NCBI GenBank assembly: GCA_002345475.1
Contig: DDWC01000008.1
Coordinates: forward strand, 1 to 10,925
From: Firmicutes bacterium UBA2296
GTDB taxonomy: Bacteria; Bacillota; UBA994
DNA: 10,925 bases
Reading direction: 5' to 3'
Position numbers and translations under genes: made by a program. Positions 1 through 6,708 of this stretch are shown here, one piece after another. The notes under the pieces were generated by a model, which saw nothing but the letters and a program-made list of their open reading frames with translations, ran no database searches and was not told where the DNA came from. Numbering within the stretch: the first letter of the stretch is position 1; each line of letters starts with the position of its first letter.

Positions 1-247
1 TGAGATTAGTAATGCGCTTCAGAATGTCCGGGCCCAAAATCGTGAAGATTGCCCCTGCCATTGCCAGAGAGACGGCGAGGACGATCTGCGGCAGGTAACG
101 GCGGACATAGGCAACTATTCTGGCGATGGCCCGTTTCATGTCCTTGGGCTTACCGCCTCCCAGGATCATCGGACCCCCGCCGGGTCCACCACCAACCCGG
201 ATTCTCACCCTTGGCTGCTCTTTGCTTTGATACTGATCCTTAGCCAT
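1..247 (-). CDS. ABC exporter half-transporter, N-terminal fragment (presumed consensus partner)
   Basis: This is the first 82 codons of a gene that runs off the left edge of the window. The ATG at 247 overlaps the stop of the preceding ABC gene by 8 bases (ATGGCTAA), so the two are translationally coupled. The visible protein starts MAKDQYQSKEQPRVRIRV, continues with a Gly-rich stretch (GGGPGGGPMILGGG), then a basic segment and the first membrane helix (about residues 54-70, ending near the motif ILGPDIL). A Gly-rich leader before the membrane domain followed by a helix with 'ILGPDIL' is familiar from the second subunit of heterodimeric multidrug exporters of Firmicutes. Its ATPase domain is outside the window. 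That it carries the intact catalytic site is inferred from the degenerate site in its neighbour. Confidence 0.85.
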   Translation of the reverse strand, partial: MAKDQYQSKEQPRVRIRVGGGPGGGPMILGGGKPKDMKRAIARIVAYVRRYLPQIVLAVSLAMAGAIFTILGPDILKRITNL

Positions 248-2003
248 GGGCTAATTCCTCCTTTGACATCTGCGAGCTGGCGATTTCACGATAGACTTCA
301 CAGGTCTTAAGCAGGTTGTGGTGGGTGTCGGCTCCCACGACACGGCCCTGCTCCAGTACGATTATCCTGTCAGCGTCGCGGATAGTGCCGATGCGCTGGG
401 CCACCATGAGTTTGGTACTGTCATAGCCGGTCTGACGCAAAGCCTCCCGCAGCTTGCGGTCAGTGCGATAGTCAAGGGCAGAAAAGGAGTCGTCGAAGAT
501 GAAGATTTCGGGCCGCCTCGCCACAGCCCTGGCAATGGCCAGGCGCTGCTTCTGACCGCCAGAGACGTTAGCGCCGCCCTGGGCGATGTTCCCGTCGTAT
601 CCACCCTCCATGCGCTCGACAAACTCATCAGCCTGGGCTACTTTTGCCGCTGTCTTGATCTCATCTTCAGAAATGGAGCCATGGCCGCTGTCGCCGAAGG
701 CTATGTTTGACCGGACGGTGCCACTGAAAAGTACCGCCTTCTGAGGCACGTATCCCAGTTTATCTCGCAACGCTTTCAGGGTGTAATCCTTAACACTGAT
801 CCCGTCCACCAGGATCTCGCCCTCTGTCGCGTCATGAAACCTGGCTATAAGGTTAATCAGAGTGCTTTTGCCACTTCCGGTGGAGCCGATGAAAGCCACG
901 GTCTGCCCCGGCTCAGCGGTGAAATTTATGTCCTTTAGCACGTATTCATCTGCACCAGGATACTTAAAGCTGACATTGCGAAACTCCACGTGGCCGCGCA
1001 GGCTTGTAGCGGGCTCGGAGACAGCCCCGTCGAGTATAGTGGTCTCAGTACCCAGAACTTCGTTTACGCGCTTGGCGGAGACACTGGCCCGGGGTAGGAT
1101 GATGAACAGCATGGTCATCATCATAAAAGCCATGACAACCTGCATGGCGTAGGATGAAAAAACCACCATATCGCTGAAGAGGGGGAGCTTGTCCATCATA
1201 CCGGCGGCGTTAATCAGAGATGCCCCCAGCCAGTAGATGGCCAGAGTCAGGCCGCCCATCATCAGGCTCATAGCTGGCCCGATAACAGCCATAATCCTGC
1301 TGACAAAGAGATTGGTGTCGGTCAGTTCCTTGTTGGCTGAAGCGAACTTCGCCTCGGCGAATCCTTCTGCGTTGTACGCCCGCACCACGCGCAGCCCCGT
1401 AAGATTCTCTCTGGTCACCCGGTTGAGATTGTCAGTGAGAATCTGAATGCGGCGAAACCGCGGTACGGCCACCGTCATGATTATGGTGGCGACCACAATT
1501 AGCATAAGGACTGTAACTGCAGTGGCGGAAGTCCACTGGGTGCTTTTGCCGGCAATCTTCGTTATGGCCCATACCGCCAGCAGGGGTGCCCGGACCACTA
1601 CCTGCAAGCCCATGCCGATCAGCATGCGGATCTGATTGACGTCATTAGTGGATCGCGTAATGAGGCTGGCCGTGGAGAATCCATTGACCTCTTGCATTGA
1701 GAACGAAAGCACCTTGTCGAAGAGGCTGGCTCTCAGCCGCATAGAGAAGGATGCCGCGACCCGGGATGCCAGGAGGCCTACCACCACCGCTGTTGCCACA
1801 CTGCCCAAAGCACATAACAGCATAAAAAAACCAGCTCGCCACACCAGAGTCAGCGAACTCCCCGGTGTCTGTACCAGCCGGGTAATCTCGGCCATGTATC
1901 CCGGCAGCTCAAGGTCAAGCCACACTCCTGAGGCGATGAAGATGATGCTGATGCCTATGAGCAGCCACTCGAAACCTGATAGTCGCTTAAGTATTTTGAT
2001 CAT
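240..2003 (-). CDS. Heterodimeric multidrug ABC exporter, degenerate-site subunit (BmrC/LmrC/TM287-like)
   Basis: A 587-residue fused membrane plus ATPase half-transporter that would pump lipophilic compounds or drugs out of the cell. Six membrane helices occupy roughly residues 13-305. The nucleotide-binding domain follows: Walker A GSTGSGKST (373-381), Q-loop Q421, signature SGGQ (481-484), Walker B FIFDD (501-505) and D-loop SALD (508-511). Two catalytic positions are altered. The residue after the Walker B Asp is D505 instead of Glu, and the H-loop position is Q536 (VAQRIGT) instead of His. Both changes mark the degenerate ATP site of heterodimeric exporters such as TM287/288, BmrCD and LmrCD. 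The ATG at 2003 has an AGGGAGG site 7 bases upstream. It overlaps the marR end by 17 bases, and its own end overlaps the partner's start by 8. The substrate cannot be read from sequence. Confidence 0.95.
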   Translation of the reverse strand: MIKILKRLSGFEWLLIGISIIFIASGVWLDLELPGYMAEITRLVQTPGSSLTLVWRAGFFMLLCALGSVATAVVVGLLASRVAASFSMRLRASLFDKVLSFSMQEVNGFSTASLITRSTNDVNQIRMLIGMGLQVVVRAPLLAVWAITKIAGKSTQWTSATAVTVLMLIVVATIIMTVAVPRFRRIQILTDNLNRVTRENLTGLRVVRAYNAEGFAEAKFASANKELTDTNLFVSRIMAVIGPAMSLMMGGLTLAIYWLGASLINAAGMMDKLPLFSDMVVFSSYAMQVVMAFMMMTMLFIILPRASVSAKRVNEVLGTETTILDGAVSEPATSLRGHVEFRNVSFKYPGADEYVLKDINFTAEPGQTVAFIGSTGSGKSTLINLIARFHDATEGEILVDGISVKDYTLKALRDKLGYVPQKAVLFSGTVRSNIAFGDSGHGSISEDEIKTAAKVAQADEFVERMEGGYDGNIAQGGANVSGGQKQRLAIARAVARRPEIFIFDDSFSALDYRTDRKLREALRQTGYDSTKLMVAQRIGTIRDADRIIVLEQGRVVGADTHHNLLKTCEVYREIASSQMSKEELAHG

Positions 2004-2460
2004 TGTCTGTCCTCCCTGCGATGGCTCGCTCGAGATTATCCTTCATTTTGTCGGTGACCGCATAGAAAGCGTCCAGTTCACTTTGGGATATGTTTTCTGT
2101 CAGCAGACCGTCTATTTGCCTCATTCCTTCTATGGCCAGGGATAGGCGTTGCTGGGCTATGGGTGTCAGGAGAATCTTCTTAAGCCTGGCGTCATGCTCA
2201 ACCGCTTGCCGCGTTATAAATCCGCTTTCCTCAAGCTGGCGCAACAAGACGCTGGCTGTGGAGCGACGTATGTTCATCTCGCTTTCGATGTCCTTCTGGT
2301 ACACGTCCGCAGGTACACGGCGTCCCACAAAGCCCAGTATCCAGCGCTGTCGCATGGTCAATCCCTCCATGGATTTGTCCTTTACTTCGCGGGGCACCAT
2401 GCGCCGTATGAGATTGGAAAGAGCCCCTATTTGAAAAGCCACCTGGCGAGGAATTGGCAT
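1987..2460 (-). CDS. MarR-family transcriptional regulator
   Basis: A 157-residue winged-helix repressor, the usual MarR length. Residues about 35-100 form the DNA-binding domain: helix-turn-helix with YQKDIESEMNI then RRSTASVLLRQLEESG (recognition helix near 65-79), and the wing around 84-96 with the family-typical D-A-R-x-K-K-I-x-L-T. The flanking N- and C-terminal helices would make the dimer interface. The open frame extends upstream to 2514, but I chose the ATG at 2460 because an AAAGGAG ribosome binding site (2470-2476) lies 9 bases upstream, and the longer forms would begin upstream of the predicted transcription start. It is the first gene of an operon with two ABC exporter genes, so it most likely represses the exporter and itself and is released by a small ligand. 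The ligand is unknown. Confidence 0.95.
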   Translation of the reverse strand: MPIPRQVAFQIGALSNLIRRMVPREVKDKSMEGLTMRQRWILGFVGRRVPADVYQKDIESEMNIRRSTASVLLRQLEESGFITRQAVEHDARLKKILLTPIAQQRLSLAIEGMRQIDGLLTENISQSELDAFYAVTDKMKDNLERAIAGRTDNDQNT

Positions 2461-2472
2461 CTGGCATCTCTC

Positions 2473-2494
2473 CTTTGTTAGCATACTAACAAAG
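2473..2494. promoter_or_regulatory. Probable MarR operator, 22-bp inverted repeat
   Basis: Perfect 9-base arms, CTTTGTTAG and CTAACAAAG, flank a 4-base centre CATA. Outer GCATCT (2464-2469) and AGATGC (2493-2498) add a second, slightly offset pair of arms. The core TTAGCATACTAA differs at only two positions from the TTAGCAAGCTAA consensus described for the MarR relative SlyA. On the minus strand the repeat directly abuts the -10 element, covers the expected transcription start near 2488, and includes part of the marR ribosome binding site. Bound repressor would therefore block initiation. Binding itself is inferred. Confidence 0.8.
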
Positions 2495-2523
2495 ATGCTA
2501 CTCCGCCTGGACATCTATGTCAA
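2495..2523 (-). promoter_or_regulatory. Sigma-A-type promoter of the marR-ABC exporter operon
   Basis: Read on the minus strand, a perfect -35 TTGACA (2518-2523) is followed by exactly 17 bases and a -10 TAGCAT (2495-2500, four of six matches to TATAAT). The predicted start near 2488 gives a leader of about 28 bases carrying the AAAGGAG ribosome binding site of the MarR gene. The inverted-repeat operator begins at the base after the -10. The plus-strand M42 gene starts 140 bases away in the divergent direction. I found no equally good promoter for it. Confidence 0.75.
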
Positions 2524-2663
2524 TCCCCTGTTTCACACCTTGGAGAACTCCCTGCAGTGAAACATGTATAAGCGCGGGCTGCCGAAGGAAATTGCTAAAC
2601 GGTGACGAATGACACTCTTATGCAATGTTATCTACGGGTATAAGAATTAAGGGAGGCAGATCA

Positions 2664-3734
2664 ATGGATCAGACATTAGAGCTACTGAAAGCTATTACCG
2701 ACGTTCCCGGGGTGCCAGGGTACGAGAGAGAAGTGCGCCTGTTAATAGCCGAACGCATGGAGGGATACGCTGAGGTCTCTGCAGACCGCCTGGGGAGCAT
2801 CATTTGTCGGAAGGAGGGCACGTCTGACCGACCGCGCATCATGATTGCTGGACATATGGATGAAATAGGTTTTATGGTCACACGTATTACGAAGGAAGGC
2901 ATCAAGTTTCAGACTCTGGGTGGTTGGTGGGAACAGGTCATGCTGGCACAGCGAGTGACCATAAAGACATCCAAGGGCGACGTACCGGGACTCATTGGAT
3001 CCAGGCCGCCGCACATCCTGTCTGCCGAAGACCGCAAGAAAGTCGTGGAGAAGGACACCATGTTTATAGATGTGGGCGCTGCCAGCCAGGCGGAGGCTAG
3101 CGAGGTATTCGGCATTTGCCCCGGCGACCCTATCGTGCCAGACAGCCCCTTCACTGTAATGAAAAACCCCAAGTACCTGATGGCCAAAGCCTGGGACGAT
3201 CGGCTGGGGTGTGCCCTTTTTATGGAGGTCATTCAGGCACTGAAGAACGAAGCACATCCAAACACCGTTTACGGCGTGGGCACTGTCCAGGAAGAAGTCG
3301 GCTTGCGCGGAGCCACCACCAGTGCACATCTGATTGATCCGGACATTGGCTTCGCCCTGGAGGTAGGCATCCCAGGAGACACGCCGGGAGCAGAGGATAA
3401 GGCCAATGAAAAGCTAGGGCAGGGGCCAGTCATACTTCTTTACGACGCCTCGATGATTCCTCACATCAAGTTGCGCAACTTCGTGGTGGATACTGCCAGG
3501 CAGGCAGGAATACCTCTGCAATTCGATTCCATGGCCGGGGGCGGCACTGACGCAGGGCGCATACATATCCACGGCCGTGGCGTACCCAGTTTGTGTATTG
3601 CTGTGCCCACCCGCTACATCCATAGCCATGCCGGCATTATCCATCGCGATGATTATGACAATGCCGTGAAACTGGTTCTGGAACTGGTGCGCAGGCTTGA
3701 CGCCGACACCGTAGCTGAGTTAAACAGGGACTAG
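2664..3734 (+). CDS. M42-family metallo-aminopeptidase (TET-like)
   Basis: A 356-residue cytoplasmic peptidase of the M42 family, typically a self-compartmentalised dodecamer that trims short peptides with two metal ions. Expected active-site residues are in order: H64 in AGHMDEIG, D178/D179 in AKAWDDRLG, catalytic E210 and ligand E211 in VQEEVGLRG, E233 in ALEVGIPGD, and H320 in RYIHSH near the end. The position of E233 is usually Asp in characterised TET enzymes, a conservative change. GGGTDAG (292-298) is also typical. The ATG at 2664 was chosen over an upstream in-frame ATG at 2625 because GGGAGG (2651-2656) is well placed and the family starts with a residue pattern like TLELLKAITDVPGVPGYE. 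It is divergent from the exporter operon. Some homologues are annotated endoglucanase, which is not supported here. Confidence 0.95.
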   Translation: MDQTLELLKAITDVPGVPGYEREVRLLIAERMEGYAEVSADRLGSIICRKEGTSDRPRIMIAGHMDEIGFMVTRITKEGIKFQTLGGWWEQVMLAQRVTIKTSKGDVPGLIGSRPPHILSAEDRKKVVEKDTMFIDVGAASQAEASEVFGICPGDPIVPDSPFTVMKNPKYLMAKAWDDRLGCALFMEVIQALKNEAHPNTVYGVGTVQEEVGLRGATTSAHLIDPDIGFALEVGIPGDTPGAEDKANEKLGQGPVILLYDASMIPHIKLRNFVVDTARQAGIPLQFDSMAGGGTDAGRIHIHGRGVPSLCIAVPTRYIHSHAGIIHRDDYDNAVKLVLELVRRLDADTVAELNRD

Positions 3735-3788
3735 GCGTAATGAAGGGACAATTGGGTCACAATAGTGAAAGAGGTGAGTTTATAGTTA

Positions 3789-4262
3789 ATGGAAATTGAA
3801 CGCTTGCATTTAAAGGAAATTACGGCAGAGACAGTGAGAAGTATATGCGATCTTGAGGTTCATGAAACGCAGCGGGAGTTCGTCGCACCAAACGCTGTGT
3901 CCATGGCCCAGGCCTATTTTTGCAGGGAGGCCTGGTTTCGCGCCATTTACTGGGGGGATTCTCCCGTGGGATTTGTCATGATTTACGAAGACGCCACAAA
4001 GCCGGAATACTATCTGTGGAGGTTCATGATTGACAAACACTATCAGGGCAAAGGTTTCGGAAAGTCAGCCATGGGGCTCATTATTGACCACGTCAGGCAA
4101 AGAGAGGGCGCCAGAGAACTAGTGCTCAGTTGTGACCCTGGCCAGGAGGGGCCCGAGAAGTTCTATCGCAAGCTGGGTTTTGTGCCCACAGGGGAATACA
4201 TGGGTAACGAAATAATCATGAAGTTGGAGTTTGACCGGCCCAAGACGACGGGAGCAGAGTAG
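3789..4262 (+). CDS. GNAT-family N-acetyltransferase, polyamine-acetyltransferase-like (BltD/PaiA type)
   Basis: A 157-residue GNAT that transfers acetyl from acetyl-CoA to an amine. The acetyl-CoA pyrophosphate loop is clear: YQGKGFGK (85-92), preceded by LWRFMIDKH (beta-4) and followed by the helix AMGLIIDHV. FYRKLGFVPTGE (125-136) is the usual C-terminal acceptor-side motif. The N-terminal FVAPNAVSMAQAY (31-43) and the overall plan resemble the spermine/spermidine acetyltransferase BltD group, so diamine or polyamine is a reasonable but unproven substrate. GAGGTGAG (3771-3778) lies 10 bases before the ATG. The 54-base gap after the M42 gene has no visible terminator, so both may share a transcript. 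Confidence 0.9.
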   Translation: MEIERLHLKEITAETVRSICDLEVHETQREFVAPNAVSMAQAYFCREAWFRAIYWGDSPVGFVMIYEDATKPEYYLWRFMIDKHYQGKGFGKSAMGLIIDHVRQREGARELVLSCDPGQEGPEKFYRKLGFVPTGEYMGNEIIMKLEFDRPKTTGAE

Positions 4263-4302
4263 GCGTAGCGGCGCTCATGAATCCTGGCGGTAAACTCCTC
4301 AT

Positions 4303-4330
4303 TTGACAACACCGTGAGATAACCAAGAAT
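4303..4330 (+). promoter_or_regulatory. Candidate promoter for the methyltransferase-to-YbjQ gene series
   Basis: A perfect -35 TTGACA (4303-4308) is followed by 16 bases and AAGAAT (4325-4330, four of six matches to TATAAT). It sits in the 71-base gap between the first GNAT and the methyltransferase and would start transcription near 4337. That would place the annotated GTG at 4334 just upstream of the transcript, which bears on the start codon choice of the next gene. The -10 is weak. Confidence 0.45.
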
Positions 4331-4333
4331 AGC

Positions 4334-5164
4334 GTGATAAGCCTCGGAAGGACGGTGGCAGTAATTAGCATTTACGATACTTCTGCTTTGTACAATCAGA
4401 ACATGTCAGATAGACAACAACAACGTCTGATGGAGTTTTATGAAGAAGCGTTCCATGGTTATGACGTGGACAGCATACATGACTGTTCCATCGGTGCCGG
4501 TGGAACCACTTTACCCCTGGCACGCCTGGGCTACAGGGTATCCGGGTCGGACGTGAGTGACAACTTGCTGGCCAAAGCACGGGATAATTTCGCCGGAGCT
4601 GGTTATGACATCGATCTCTTCTCGGCAGACTTTACCCGGTTGGGTGAAGCGCTCAAGGACACATATGATTGCCTAATGTCCACAGGTAACTCCTTGCCGC
4701 ACGTCGATGAGGAAGGTGTTTCAGACTTCGTCAGGGGTGCTGCTGCAAGACTTAACCCCGGAGGGCTGCTCTATGTCGATATGCGCAACTGGGATAGACT
4801 TTTATTGGAAAAGCCTATTTTCACCGCCAGAGATCCTTTGGTTATGACGGCAGAGGAGCACAGAAGCCTATACCAGATATGGAACTGGAATGGTGACAGT
4901 TCCGTTGAGTTTGTTTTCGTCACTTCCACGGATCGGAATGGCAGGCACGAGAAGACTTCTTTTACCTATGCGCCCACCTACTACCCACTCCGTTTTAAGG
5001 ACTACGAGGCGATTCTGCACAGGCACGGCTTTGCGGTGAGGCGGTGCTTCGACATAGACCATTTGTGGACGTTGGCGCCAGATGTCAGAGAAAAGTGCGG
5101 CGAGTTTGCAGCGGACTTCGCTAACATCGGATGGTACGCTGTGCTGGCCCAGCGGCTCAATTGA
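4334..5164 (+). CDS. Class I SAM-dependent methyltransferase (start uncertain)
   Basis: Up to 276 residues with a Rossmann-fold methyltransferase domain. Numbered from the GTG at 4334, the SAM-binding motif I is HDCSIGAGGTTLPLARLG (about 49-66), the acidic end of beta-2 is GSDVSDNLL (71-79), and a later strand gives YDCLMSTGNSLPHV followed by LNPGGLLYVDMRNWD. The C-terminal half is beta-rich, as in small-molecule methyltransferases. The target is not identifiable. The start is a problem. GTG 4334 has no good ribosome binding site and lies at the predicted transcript start. GGAAGGA (4346-4352) is too close to the GTG at 4355. An ATT at 4364 is better spaced and begins ISIYDTSALYNQNM, the apparent conserved N-terminus. 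The first ATG (4403) would remove it. The gene is followed 27 bases on by the deaminase. Confidence 0.85.
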   Translation: MISLGRTVAVISIYDTSALYNQNMSDRQQQRLMEFYEEAFHGYDVDSIHDCSIGAGGTTLPLARLGYRVSGSDVSDNLLAKARDNFAGAGYDIDLFSADFTRLGEALKDTYDCLMSTGNSLPHVDEEGVSDFVRGAAARLNPGGLLYVDMRNWDRLLLEKPIFTARDPLVMTAEEHRSLYQIWNWNGDSSVEFVFVTSTDRNGRHEKTSFTYAPTYYPLRFKDYEAILHRHGFAVRRCFDIDHLWTLAPDVREKCGEFAADFANIGWYAVLAQRLN

Positions 5165-5191
5165 AGGGTTTACGTGTAAGGAGGCGTGGAA

Positions 5192-5584
5192 ATGAATCTG
5201 GATCACCAAGATTATGAGTTAATTGAGCGTGCGCGGAGAGCCATCATCCCAAACTACGACGGGGTCAACTACATGCATACAGTGGGTGCCGCCTTGCGAA
5301 CCTCTTCAGGCGGCGTCTACGTTGGCGTCAACGTCTATTCGCTACATGGCGCCTGCGCCGAACAGATCGCCTTGGGCAATGCCATTACTGCTGGAGAACG
5401 AACTTTTTCCGTCATTGTGGCAGTGGCAGGAGAACAGGGCGAGACGATCCTCGCTCCTTGCGGAAACTGCCGCCAGATTCTCGCGTATTACATGCCGGAT
5501 GCAGAAGTAATCCTGCCCGGAGCCGATGGCCCATTTAAGGCAAAGGCAAATGATCTCCTGCCTTGGGCCTACGAGGTAAAATAA
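5192..5584 (+). CDS. Cytidine deaminase-fold enzyme, blasticidin-S-deaminase-like
   Basis: A 130-residue zinc-dependent deaminase of the CDA superfamily. The zinc/catalytic signature is complete: C55-A-E57 in LHGACAEQIALGNA and C90-G-N-C93-RQ in LAPCGNCRQIL, so the three Cys ligands and proton-shuttle Glu are present. Several features look closer to blasticidin-S deaminase than to housekeeping Cdd: LIERA near the start, GVNVY (45-49) before the catalytic motif, ILAPCGNCRQ, and a C-terminal DLLPWAY resembling LLP-x-x-Y. Cytidine salvage remains possible. AAGGAGG (5178-5184) is 7 bases before the ATG at 5192; the GTG at 5186 is too close to that site. It sits between a methyltransferase and a membrane protein in a tight same-strand series. 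Confidence 0.85.
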   Translation: MNLDHQDYELIERARRAIIPNYDGVNYMHTVGAALRTSSGGVYVGVNVYSLHGACAEQIALGNAITAGERTFSVIVAVAGEQGETILAPCGNCRQILAYYMPDAEVILPGADGPFKAKANDLLPWAYEVK

Positions 5585-5605
5585 GCAAACGGAGGAGGAC
5601 AAGCA

Positions 5606-6172
5606 GTGCTACACGAAGTGTCACAGACTTTATATCGCACCGTCCGGCTCTGGATGCTGCTTGTTGCAACGGCGGTCTTCGCCTACTTCATATTAGTCGT
5701 TCTGCCAGGCGAAGCAGCTCGCAGTGCCGAGCTAATTGGTGACTTGCCCTCACCGGACACCTCGCTCATTTACAGCGCCTCTGACCTTTACCGCATGGCT
5801 CAGGAATACGGAGCGGAGGGACGAGCGTACTACGTGAGAGCGCGCTACACATTCGATGTGGCGTGGCCTTTAGCCTATGCGGCATTTCTGGTTACTAGCC
5901 TGACGGTTGTTTATGGTAGACTGTTATTGCCCGACTATGTCTACCTGGTAAATCTCTTGCCCTTGGCAGCAGCGGACTTTGATTTCCTCGAGAACCTGAC
6001 AGCGGGAGTTTTCATGTACCGTTACCCCCAGGCCTCACCGCTCCTGGCGGCGATAGCGCCCGTAGCCACACTGTTTAAATGGCTTCTAATCGCCCTATCG
6101 TTTCTGGCGCTACTGGCAGGTGTGATTATGCTGACTAGACCTCGGTTTCGTCGTGTCGGCAGAGGGGAGTAG
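5606..6172 (+). CDS. Conserved-looking four-helix membrane protein, function unknown
   Basis: A 188-residue integral membrane protein. It begins with GTG; GGAGGAGG (5591-5598) lies 7 bases upstream and no closer ATG fits. Predicted helices are about 13-34, 84-104, 108-127 and 147-176, with an extra-membrane segment of about 50 residues between the first two and a basic tail (RPRFRRVGRGE). The stretch RARYTFDVAWPLAYAAFLV (78-96) and the acidic AAADFDFLEN (121-130) look like the conserved parts, with acidic and aromatic residues unusually placed beside or inside helices. I do not recognise a characterised family. It lies 21 bases after the deaminase and 5 bases before the next GNAT, so it is almost certainly co-transcribed with them. 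Confidence 0.85.
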   Translation: MLHEVSQTLYRTVRLWMLLVATAVFAYFILVVLPGEAARSAELIGDLPSPDTSLIYSASDLYRMAQEYGAEGRAYYVRARYTFDVAWPLAYAAFLVTSLTVVYGRLLLPDYVYLVNLLPLAAADFDFLENLTAGVFMYRYPQASPLLAAIAPVATLFKWLLIALSFLALLAGVIMLTRPRFRRVGRGE

Positions 6173-6177
6173 AGCAT

Positions 6178-6639
6178 ATGGGATTTGGCTTCAATTTTAC
6201 CGTCGGTGGCGTCGAACTGCTGGACGATATAGGCCTGATGTGGGAAAAGCTTAACGAACACCATGCTGCGAGGTCTAATCATTTCTCGGATGTGTTTGCC
6301 GAAAACACCTTTGCGAAGAGAAAACAGAGCATACTTTCCCACTCCGAACGGGGTCTACATGTCATCATAGCTCTTAATGAAGAGGGCGAAAGGGCAGGCT
6401 ATTGCGTGAGTACGGTGAACCGCCTGCGTGTGGGGGAGATAGACTCACTGTATGTACGGCCCGAGTTTCGCCAGACAGGGCTTGGAGAGGTTCTGGTGAA
6501 GAGGTCGATTGACTGGCTTAACGCACAGGACGTTAGCCGCATCTTTCTGGAGGTTGCCGAGGGCAACGAAGAGGTCTATGGCTTTTACGCAAGGTTTGGG
6601 TTCTATCCAGCCAAAATCATCCTCGAACAGAAGAAGTAG
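6178..6639 (+). CDS. GNAT-family N-acetyltransferase
   Basis: A 153-residue acetyltransferase. The acetyl-CoA loop is RQTGLGEVL (98-106), preceded by GEIDSLYVRPEF (beta-4 and its turn), and the C-terminal part has EVAEGNEEVYGFYARFGFYP (125-144), where Asn and Tyr are usual acetyl-CoA contacts or catalytic candidates. The N-terminal portion (about 1-60) includes a long helical acceptor-binding segment rich in His, Arg and Lys. The substrate is not apparent; it is not a close copy of the GNAT at 3789. AGAGGGGAG (6161-6169) overlaps the end of the preceding gene and lies 8 bases before the ATG, which implies coupled translation. Confidence 0.9.
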   Translation: MGFGFNFTVGGVELLDDIGLMWEKLNEHHAARSNHFSDVFAENTFAKRKQSILSHSERGLHVIIALNEEGERAGYCVSTVNRLRVGEIDSLYVRPEFRQTGLGEVLVKRSIDWLNAQDVSRIFLEVAEGNEEVYGFYARFGFYPAKIILEQKK

Positions 6640-6708
6640 CCTTTTGCCACAATAGAAGTTCATTGAGGCCTGTGACGGGGTGAGGGGCAAAGGATAACGG
6701 AGGGCATT

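Noticed and set aside
1636..2145. 169-codon plus-strand open frame across the ABC/marR junction
   Set aside because: It runs antisense to two well-supported genes with full domain motifs; its peptide is Arg/Ser/Thr-rich with no recognisable domain and no ribosome binding site.
2561..2646. TATAAG hexamers (2567 and 2639) as -10 elements for the M42 gene
   Set aside because: Neither has an acceptable -35 at 16-18 bases, and the second would start transcription within the ribosome binding site.
2742..3329. 195-codon minus-strand open frame inside the M42 gene
   Set aside because: Antisense to an intact peptidase with all active-site residues; Cys/His-rich composition typical of a shadow frame.
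6640..6690. Near inverted repeat CCTTTTGCC / GGCAAAGG between the second GNAT and the YtvI-like gene
   Set aside because: One base is unmatched, the arms are over 30 bases apart and no T-tract follows, so a terminator or regulatory hairpin is not supported.
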